Below, in pieces: positions 57,926 to 64,000 of a DNA stretch of 64,000 bases (position 1 is its first letter; every line of letters begins with the position of its first letter). The notes under the pieces are model-generated. The model saw only the letters and a list, made by a program, of their open reading frames with translations, was not told the origin of the DNA and searched no databases. Position numbers and translations under genes: made by a program. Source of the stretch: Vreelandella zhaodongensis (GTDB lineage Bacteria; Pseudomonadota; Gammaproteobacteria; Pseudomonadales; Halomonadaceae); contig NZ_JACCDD010000002.1 in the NCBI RefSeq assembly GCF_013415115.1, forward strand, positions 434,001-498,000, given 5' to 3'.

Positions 57926-57963
57926 CGGGGCCGTTCTATATGTCTGTTTTTCAGGATTAATCC

Positions 57964-58620
57964 ATGCCTACCCCCCATGATAGCCCAGTCTCTCGACTAA
58001 ACTACCCCACTGCCCGCTTTATGGTCAGTGCCCCGACCCTTGCGCTTTGCCCAGACGATACTGGCGCGGAAGTGGCGTTTGCCGGGCGCTCCAACGCTGG
58101 CAAATCAAGCGCGATCAATGCGCTGACTCAGCAAACAGCGCTGGCGCGTACCTCGCGCACGCCTGGGCGCACCCAACTGATCAACTTTTTCAGCATCATG
58201 AACGACGAATCGCGTCGCTTGGTCGACTTACCCGGTTACGGCTACGCTAAAGTGCCTGAAGCGGTGAAACTAGAGTGGCAACAGCACCTGTCTGACTATC
58301 TACGCGGCCGTTTTAGTTTGCGTGGCCTTGTACTGCTAATGGACGTGCGCCACCCGCTGACCGAGTTCGACCAAATGATGCTCAGCTATGCCGATAAGCG
58401 GGAAATGCCTGTGCATATTCTGCTCACCAAATCGGACAAATTGAAACGAGGCCCTGCTAGCGCTGCGCTGCAAAAAGTGCGTTCGCGCTTAAAAGAGTGG
58501 GAAGACCTCGTCTCGGTACAGCTCTTCTCGTCATTGAAACGTGATGGCGTCGACACGCTTTCTCAGAAACTCGACCACTGGTTACATACGCCAGCGGAAG
58601 AAACCACGCGACAGGAATAA
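57964..58620 (+). CDS. engB: Ribosome-biogenesis GTPase EngB/YihA
   Basis: This 218-residue GTPase is needed for assembly of the large ribosomal subunit. G1 is GRSNAGKS at 41-48, G3 lies in [11 protein letters not shown] and G4 in LTKSDK. The C-terminus is polar and probably flexible. It converges with the HAD gene with an 8-bp gap. Confidence 0.96.
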   Translation: MPTPHDSPVSRLNYPTARFMVSAPTLALCPDDTGAEVAFAGRSNAGKSSAINALTQQTALARTSRTPGRTQLINFFSIMNDESRRLVDLPGYGYAKVPEAVKLEWQQHLSDYLRGRFSLRGLVLLMDVRHPLTEFDQMMLSYADKREMPVHILLTKSDKLKRGPASAALQKVRSRLKEWEDLVSVQLFSSLKRDGVDTLSQKLDHWLHTPAEETTRQE

Positions 58621-58628
58621 ACCACGTA

Positions 58629-59366
58629 TTAATGGCGCTTCTCTAACCACTGAATGACCTCTGGCAACTCTTTTACATGGGCAATTCGGTGAACCCGTGC
58701 GGGCAGTGGCTGATCGCCTTGCTGGGCAATCCACACGGCATGCATACCTAATTGCTGAGCGGGTACCACATCCTCTTGCCAGGAGTCACCCACATGCATA
58801 GCACGCTGCGGCACGACATTCAGCCTCTCAAGTGCCGTGAGAAATGGCTTTGGGTCTGGTTTCGGTGCCAGCAATTCGCCAGCGGCAATGGCCACAGGGA
58901 AGTACGCGGCTAACGGCTGGCGCTTTAAATGTATATTACCGTTGGTAATAGCGGCTAGCTGGTAACGCTCGGCTAGCGTGGATAATAGCCCTGCAGCTTC
59001 AGGATGCGGCGTGACCTGTACCCGCAGGCGATGAAACTCGTTCATCGCCGCCGCGGCCCACAGCAGTGCAGCACTGCGCGTCAGACCGTGAGCTTCTAGT
59101 TGCTCTTCCAACGCGCGCAGCCTCAACCAAGTAAAGTCGCCTCGGCGTTCCGGTACTTGTTGCGCCCACGCTTGGCGGCGCTGTAGATAATCTGCCAGCC
59201 CTTGTTCATAGCCCAACGCTAAGGGGGCTTCCTGGCGTTTAGCGCGCCACGCCACGAGAGCCTCAAGCAACCAGCGGTAGTGGCCCTCTTCGGTTTTCAG
59301 CATAACCCCTTGGTTATCCCACAGCGTATCATCCAAATCAAACGTAATCGCTTGTAGAGAAACCAT
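58629..59366 (-). CDS. HAD-superfamily hydrolase (YigB-like)
   Basis: This 245-residue phosphatase has the HAD motifs: ITFDLDDTLWD (motif I, nucleophile Asp), LAAITNGN (motif II) and MHVGDSWQEDVVPA (motif IV). The linkage xerC-HAD is the same as xerC-yigB in E. coli, where YigB dephosphorylates FMN and 5-amino-6-ribitylamino-uracil phosphate. Specificity here is inferred from position only. Confidence 0.88.
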   Translation of the reverse strand: MVSLQAITFDLDDTLWDNQGVMLKTEEGHYRWLLEALVAWRAKRQEAPLALGYEQGLADYLQRRQAWAQQVPERRGDFTWLRLRALEEQLEAHGLTRSAALLWAAAAMNEFHRLRVQVTPHPEAAGLLSTLAERYQLAAITNGNIHLKRQPLAAYFPVAIAAGELLAPKPDPKPFLTALERLNVVPQRAMHVGDSWQEDVVPAQQLGMHAVWIAQQGDQPLPARVHRIAHVKELPEVIQWLEKRH

Positions 59367-59368
59367 GG

Positions 59369-60283
59369 TTAACTCCGGGTAGGGCGGCGTTTAGCGCGAG
59401 GGTGGGCGGCATCATAGCTTTCGGCTAAGTGCTGCCAATCCAGACGCGTGTAGACTTGTGTCGTCGACAGATTAGCGTGGCCAAGCAATTCCTGAACCGC
59501 GCGTAAATCCTGGCTAGACTCCAGCAGGTGACTAGCAAATGAGTGGCGCAGCCGGTGGGGATGCAAATGCTCGGGCAAGCCACGCACAACGGAAAGCTGT
59601 GCCAAACGCTTTTGAATACCACGATGCCCTAATCGCTGGCCACGTTGACTCACGAATAGTGCTATTTCAGCGTCAGCCGCCAGCAGGCTACGGCATTTCA
59701 GCCACTCATTTAATGCCTGATCGGCACGTTTGCCCACCGGTACTTGGCGCGGCTTGCTTCCTTTACCTATGACGCGCACATGGTGGGCATTTAAGTGGCC
59801 AAGATCCAACGCAGCTAGCTCAGCGAGGCGCAGACCGCTGGAGTAAAACAGCTCCAGCATCGCTTGGTCACGTACGGCCAGGGGAGTGCCATCATGGGGC
59901 ATATCCAAAAACTGCGACAGTGCATCAACATCCAGCGGCCGAGGAAGGTGGCTGGGCTGCTTTGGCGTGCGTAGCAATCCCACAGGGTTATCAGCGAGCA
60001 CCTGCTGCTGCACAAGGTAGTCGGCAAAGCGCGATAGCGCCGCGCGCCTGCGTGCAAGACTTCTGGGCGCGAGTCCACGGCTGCGCTCTGCGCCGAGAAA
60101 AGCCCTGAGCAGCGCTGTAGTTAAAGCCGCACCATCGGTCACGCCCTGCTGCTCAACGAATCGGCATAGCGCGGTTAAGTCCTGGCGATAAGCTGCCACC
60201 GTCGCAGGGCTTGCATGGGCAGCAAGTGCGCTTAGGTAGCTCGCCACCTGCCTTTCAAGTGGGTTACTACCCATGGTGCCCAA
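59369..60283 (-). CDS. xerC: Tyrosine recombinase XerC
   Basis: This 304-residue recombinase resolves chromosome dimers at dif together with XerD. It has an N-terminal SAM-like domain (VASYLSALAAHASPATVAAYR) and a catalytic domain with arginine in SSGLRLAEL, HPHRLRHSFASHLLESS, GHANLS and the tyrosine in STTQVYTRLDW. It overlaps the DUF484 gene by 17 bp. XerD is not in the window. A start three codons downstream is possible. Confidence 0.95.
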   Translation of the reverse strand: MGTMGSNPLERQVASYLSALAAHASPATVAAYRQDLTALCRFVEQQGVTDGAALTTALLRAFLGAERSRGLAPRSLARRRAALSRFADYLVQQQVLADNPVGLLRTPKQPSHLPRPLDVDALSQFLDMPHDGTPLAVRDQAMLELFYSSGLRLAELAALDLGHLNAHHVRVIGKGSKPRQVPVGKRADQALNEWLKCRSLLAADAEIALFVSQRGQRLGHRGIQKRLAQLSVVRGLPEHLHPHRLRHSFASHLLESSQDLRAVQELLGHANLSTTQVYTRLDWQHLAESYDAAHPRAKRRPTRS

Positions 60284-60977
60284 GGCGTATTAACAGCCGC
60301 GACACAAAATCACCAAGGTATTCAGTGAATAAGGTGTCCATGCTGGCCCGATAGCAGTCGGGGTCAGGGCTGGCAAGTAACAAATAACCAAGTTGCTCAC
60401 CCGCGGAAAGCCGTGAGATGGCACAGGAGCCAGCTTTGCGGGGGGCTTTGGTATGCGGCAACAAGCACTTCCAATCGCTCACACTTAGCTTAGCGCAGCG
60501 GCTAGTGCGGCCATCTAGCAACGCCGCCAAACGTGCGCTAGCGTGCTGATCTAATACATGGCGCGGTGGCTGTGGCGGCGTTGGTTCATTATCGCTGAGT
60601 GAGGCAGGGCACCATAATGCCATCATAGGTGTTTGGAAGTGCTCACTTAGCTGAGTTGCCAGCGCCTGGGCCAGCGCATCGCGGTCTTGCGCCTCGACTA
60701 GCGCCAGCAGCGTTTCGCGCAGGCGGCGGTATTGAGACTCGTTATGCCGTGCAGTTTCTAGCAGGTGCTCCAGGCGACCTTCTGCCGTTTCAGCACGCTG
60801 GCGTAAATCAAACACCAGCCGCTCTAACAACGACACTGCCCCATCAATATGGGGATGCGGCACCGTGAGCTGTTGAAGAAGCCCTTCACGTCCCACAAAA
60901 AAATCAGGGTGACGAGCTAGCCAAAACGCCACTTGATCAGGGTCAAGCGTTTTGCGTGGCTCGGGGGCTTGAGACAT
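60267..60977 (-). CDS. DUF484 family protein
   Basis: This 236-residue protein has the family opening LDPDQVAFWLARHPDFFVGREGLL, a coiled-coil stretch around residues 50-90, and a GAF-like C-terminal domain. It sits between dapF and xerC, as E. coli YigA does. The function of the family is not established. The ATG at 60977 is used because homology begins there. Confidence 0.9.
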   Translation of the reverse strand: MSQAPEPRKTLDPDQVAFWLARHPDFFVGREGLLQQLTVPHPHIDGAVSLLERLVFDLRQRAETAEGRLEHLLETARHNESQYRRLRETLLALVEAQDRDALAQALATQLSEHFQTPMMALWCPASLSDNEPTPPQPPRHVLDQHASARLAALLDGRTSRCAKLSVSDWKCLLPHTKAPRKAGSCAISRLSAGEQLGYLLLASPDPDCYRASMDTLFTEYLGDFVSRLLIRLGHHG

Positions 60978-60993
60978 CGCCGTTCTCCTCGAA

Positions 60994-61827
60994 TTAGTTG
61001 AGAGTAACACGGCCGTCGAAGACGCGGGTGGCAGGGCCAACCATCACCAGCGATCCTTCTGGGTCGGGCCACTCAATACTTAGCTGGCCGCCCGGCAGGT
61101 GAACGTCTACTGGGCTTTTTAAAAGCCCCTGACGAATGCCGCTGGCCACTGCTGCGCAGGCACCGGTACCACAGGCCAGCGTCTCGCCACTACCACGCTC
61201 ATACACCCGCAGACGAATCTCGCTGGGTGACACAACCTGCATAAAGCCCACGTTCACTCGCTTGGGAAAGCGGGCATGGGACTCCAGCAACGGCCCTAGA
61301 CGCTCAACGGGGGCACTATCAACGTTCTCGACCTGTAGCACCGCATGAGGGTTGCCCATTGACACCACCCCAAGCGCCAGCGTGTCGCCTTCCACGTCAA
61401 CACGATGCAATGGCTGATCACCCGCCGCTTCAAACGGCAGTGTGGCAGGATTAAAGCGCGGCCTGCCCATATCAACACGCACCATACCGTCGTGCTGCAC
61501 ATTCAACACCAGCGGCCCTCCAGCGGTTTCTACATGAATTTCGTGCTTATGGGTCAGGCGTTGATCACGAACAAAGCGTGCAAAGCAGCGCGCGCCATTA
61601 CCACAATTTTCGACTTCGCTACCGTCAGCGTTATAGATACGGTAGCGAAAATCCATATCGGGGTCTCGGGGCGGCTCGACGATCAACAGCTGATCAAAGC
61701 CAATACCAAAGCGCCTATCCGCCAACTGGCGAATTTGCTCATCGCGCAAGCGAGCACGCTGAGTGACCAGGTCCACCACCATAAAGTCGTTACCCAGACC
61801 ATGCATTTTGGTGAAGTGGAGCAGCAT
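60994..61827 (-). CDS. dapF: Diaminopimelate epimerase
   Basis: This 277-residue enzyme converts LL- to meso-diaminopimelate for lysine and peptidoglycan synthesis. The catalytic cysteines are C75 in [10 protein letters not shown] and the one in [12 protein letters not shown]. It overlaps the lysA stop by one base (61827) and precedes DUF484. Confidence 0.96.
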   Translation of the reverse strand: MLLHFTKMHGLGNDFMVVDLVTQRARLRDEQIRQLADRRFGIGFDQLLIVEPPRDPDMDFRYRIYNADGSEVENCGNGARCFARFVRDQRLTHKHEIHVETAGGPLVLNVQHDGMVRVDMGRPRFNPATLPFEAAGDQPLHRVDVEGDTLALGVVSMGNPHAVLQVENVDSAPVERLGPLLESHARFPKRVNVGFMQVVSPSEIRLRVYERGSGETLACGTGACAAVASGIRQGLLKSPVDVHLPGGQLSIEWPDPEGSLVMVGPATRVFDGRVTLN

Positions 61828-63098
61828 CAGCGCTCCCCTTCTGGTAGCAGCGCTTCACCGGCCCACAAATTTTCCAGGCTCTCCCGTGCACGCACCACGT
61901 GGATGCTGCTGCCATCGACCATCACTTCCGGCGGACGCGGGCGGCTGTTGTAATTAGATGCCATCACAAAGCCATAAGCGCCCGCCGATCGAACGGCCAG
62001 TAAATCGCCTTCGGCAATTGCCAGTTCGCGCTCTTTGCCGAGAAAGTCACCGGTTTCGCAGACAGGGCCAACCACATCGTATACCGCTCTGCTGCGCGTT
62101 TGCCGAGTATCCACCGGCACAATGGCCTGCCATGCTTGATACAGCGCTGGGCGGATCAGGTCATTCATGGCGGCATCAACAATCGCGAAGTTTTTGGTTT
62201 CGCCGGGTTTTAAAAACTCCACGCGGGTCAACATCAGACCAGCGTTAGCCGCAATCGAGCGCCCTGGTTCAAAGAGCAACGTGAGTGTTTCTCCACCTTC
62301 CCAACGGGAAAGGCGCGCTAGTAGCTGGCTAGCGTAATCAAACGGCTGGGGAGGCGTCTCGTCACGGTAAGGCACACCTAAGCCACCGCCTAGATCCAAA
62401 TGATCGATCTCAATACCCCGCTCACGCAGCCGCTCCATCAGCACTAACAGGCGTTCTAGGGCATCCAAAAACGGGGCGGTTTCGGTTAGTTGAGAGCCAA
62501 TGTGGCAATCAAGACCCTTCACCCGCAGGTGGGGCAAGCTGGCGGCCAGCGCGTAAACATCCAGCGCTTCATCGACGGGAATGCCAAACTTGTTATCTTT
62601 TAGCCCTGTCGAAATATACGGGTGGGTGCCTGCATCTACATCCGGGTTGACCCGCAGGGAAACGGGTGCCACCTTGCCAAGCTCCCCCGCCACAGCGTTG
62701 AGGCGTTCAAGCTCGGGACGAGATTCAACGTTAAAGCATTTAATGCCTGCTTCTAGCGCACGCGCCATTTCGTGAGGCTGCTTGGCAACGCCCGAAAACA
62801 CCACTTTTGACGGGTCGCCGCCCGCTTTCAGCACGCGTTCAAGCTCGCCAATCGAGACAATATCAAACCCAGCGCCCAGCCGAGCAAGCAGGCCCAGTAC
62901 CGCTAAATTAGAGTTGGCCTTTACCGCATAACAAATCAGATGAGGATGGCCACCCAGTGCTTCGGTATAGGCTCGAAAGTGGCGCTCTAACGTCGCTTTT
63001 GAGTAGACATAGCAGGGCGTGCCCAGCTCTTCGGCGACCTGAGTAAGCGGGACGTCTTCAGCAAATAGCACGCCATCGCGGTAGTTAAAGTGATCCAT
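61827..63098 (-). CDS. lysA: Diaminopimelate decarboxylase
   Basis: This 423-residue PLP enzyme makes lysine from meso-diaminopimelate. The PLP lysine is K60 in [17 protein letters not shown] is the phosphate loop and [11 protein letters not shown] and [13 protein letters not shown] complete the active site. It sits with dapF, so the last two steps of the pathway are encoded side by side. Start and stop overlap both neighbours by one base. Confidence 0.96.
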   Translation of the reverse strand: MDHFNYRDGVLFAEDVPLTQVAEELGTPCYVYSKATLERHFRAYTEALGGHPHLICYAVKANSNLAVLGLLARLGAGFDIVSIGELERVLKAGGDPSKVVFSGVAKQPHEMARALEAGIKCFNVESRPELERLNAVAGELGKVAPVSLRVNPDVDAGTHPYISTGLKDNKFGIPVDEALDVYALAASLPHLRVKGLDCHIGSQLTETAPFLDALERLLVLMERLRERGIEIDHLDLGGGLGVPYRDETPPQPFDYASQLLARLSRWEGGETLTLLFEPGRSIAANAGLMLTRVEFLKPGETKNFAIVDAAMNDLIRPALYQAWQAIVPVDTRQTRSRAVYDVVGPVCETGDFLGKERELAIAEGDLLAVRSAGAYGFVMASNYNSRPRPPEVMVDGSSIHVVRARESLENLWAGEALLPEGER

Positions 63099-63217
63099 TA
63101 CCCCTCCTGCTCAGCAGTCGCTTCATCTGGCAAATAAAGCGGTCCTTTCTGACCACAACCAACTAACAGTAGCGTGATCAGCAGCACCGCACTAAACGTG
63201 GTGACACAACGCTTCAT
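63098..63217 (-). CDS. lptM: Small lipoprotein LptM (YifL-like)
   Basis: This 39-residue protein is too short for most gene callers. It has a signal sequence ([17 protein letters not shown]) and lipobox LVGC with the lipidated Cys at 21, followed by [11 protein letters not shown]. The GQKGPLYLP motif identifies the LptM/YifL family, which helps the LptDE translocon to mature. It overlaps argH by 4 bp (ATGA) and lysA by one base (TAATG). Confidence 0.9.
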   Translation of the reverse strand: MKRCVTTFSAVLLITLLLVGCGQKGPLYLPDEATAEQEG

Positions 63218-64000
63218 GCGGCACCTTTCAGCGACGCCAGCGCCCCACGGGCACGGCTGGCAGCAGCACGCACTTGGTCAGGCGCCGTACCGCCAATATG
63301 ATTCCGGGCGGCCACTGAACCCTCCAGTGTGAGCACCTCAAACACATCCTGCTCAATCGTGGCAGAGAACTGCTGCAGTTCTTCAAGGGTCATTTCCGAT
63401 AGATCTTTCTTGGTCTTTAAGCCATAAGCTACTGACTGGCCGACAATTTCATGAGCATCGCGGAAGGCTACTCCTTTGCGTACCAGGTAATCCGCAAGGT
63501 CAGTGGCGGTCGAGAATCCGCGCCGTGCGGCTTCATACATACTGTCTTTTTTCGGCTCAATAGCAGGCACCATGTCGGCAAATGCTTTTAAGCAGTCGCG
63601 CACGGTATCAACGGCGTCAAACAGCGGCTCTTTATCTTCCTGGTTATCCTTATTGTAAGCCAGGGGCTGAGACTTCATCAGCGTTAGCAGCGCCATCAGG
63701 TGGCCATAGACTCGGCCTGTTTTGCCACGCACCAGCTCGGGGACATCTGGATTCTTCTTTTGCGGCATGATCGAAGAACCGGTGCAGAAGCGGTCAGGTA
63801 GATCAATAAAGTCGAACTGAGCACTGGTCCATAGCACCAACTCTTCACTCATCCGTGACAAGTGCATTAGCAGAATGCTGGCGAAACTGGTGAATTCGAT
63901 AGCGAAATCGCGATCAGAGACAGCATCTAGCGAGTTTTCTGCTGGACGATCAAAGCCAAGCAGTTCTGCCGTCACGTGACGATCGATGGGATACGTGGTG
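63214..64000 (-). CDS. argH: Argininosuccinate lyase, C-terminal part (runs off the window)
   Basis: The 262 residues visible here are the C-terminal portion of argininosuccinate lyase, which releases arginine and fumarate. The flexible catalytic loop [20 protein letters not shown] is intact, as is [18 protein letters not shown] at the window edge, which continues beyond base 64000. The N-terminal third is outside the window. It begins the dense argH-lptM-lysA-dapF-DUF484-xerC-HAD run. Confidence 0.95.
   Translation of the reverse strand, partial: TTYPIDRHVTAELLGFDRPAENSLDAVSDRDFAIEFTSFASILLMHLSRMSEELVLWTSAQFDFIDLPDRFCTGSSIMPQKKNPDVPELVRGKTGRVYGHLMALLTLMKSQPLAYNKDNQEDKEPLFDAVDTVRDCLKAFADMVPAIEPKKDSMYEAARRGFSTATDLADYLVRKGVAFRDAHEIVGQSVAYGLKTKKDLSEMTLEELQQFSATIEQDVFEVLTLEGSVAARNHIGGTAPDQVRAAASRARGALASLKGAA

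Overview
The window looks like chromosomal DNA of a moderately halophilic gammaproteobacterium of the Halomonadaceae (Halomonas/Vreelandella type). The strongest pointer is a complete teaABCD ectoine TRAP-uptake locus (43850-47477), whose TeaA closely resembles, from memory, the Halomonas elongata protein. Pseudomonas-like gene neighbourhoods support this: xseB-ispA-dxs, thiS-thiG-trmB, P-II/amtB/ubiK/comM, finR/fpr, endonuclease-dsbA-cc4-engB and lptM-lysA-dapF-DUF484-xerC-HAD. Almost all of the window is conserved coding sequence. I see no rRNA, tRNA, insertion sequence, prophage or CRISPR array.

Layout. 1-8.3 kb is housekeeping: the 5' part of serA, then xseB-ispA-dxs (isoprenoid precursors), djlA, a glutathione S-transferase, ribA, hemE and speE. 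8.3-13.8 kb is a polar amino-acid ABC importer with two tandem binding-protein genes; the second, which heads the permease/ATPase operon, has a near-consensus sigma-54 promoter. 13.9-18.6 kb holds ridA, a histidine phosphatase and a phnDCEE-type phosphonate/phosphite importer with no catabolic genes beside it. 19-27 kb holds three chemoreceptors, two with sigma-28 promoters, then a convergent finR-like LysR regulator and its divergent target fpr. 27-32 kb is nitrogen control and neighbours: two P-II genes flanking amtB, ubiK, comM and an alpha/beta hydrolase.

33-38 kb carries glcB, a PaaI-like thioesterase, a DUF423 protein, thiS-thiG-trmB and a D-lactate-type dehydrogenase. 39.2-39.8 kb is a gene-poor gap with the most unusual structure of the window: three tandem units of about 120-140 bp on the minus strand, each ending in a rho-independent terminator, behind one sigma-70 promoter overlapped by a Fur-box-like sequence. 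I read this as an iron-regulated tandem small-RNA locus. 39.8-43.8 kb holds an AEC transporter, a membrane-anchored unknown paired with a Sco protein, a PHB-depolymerase-like esterase and an FKBP isomerase. 43.8-47.5 kb is teaABCD.

47.7-56.3 kb holds a TIGR02444 protein, an ABC-F ATPase, dtd, a chalcone-isomerase-like protein, a tandem universal stress protein, thiD downstream of a TRAP permease pair that lacks a binding protein, and an endonuclease/exonuclease/phosphatase protein. 56.3-64 kb holds dsbA, cytochrome c4, engB, and the conserved block HAD-xerC-DUF484-dapF-lysA-lptM, ending in a partial argH.

Together the genes describe a salt-adapted, motile, respiring heterotroph that scavenges amino acids, ammonium, phosphonates, organic acids and compatible solutes. 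Another subtle signal is a remnant of a second finR 3' end just after the middle chemoreceptor, which suggests that the third receptor entered or was duplicated by recombination. All promoter, sRNA and terminator calls were made by eye.
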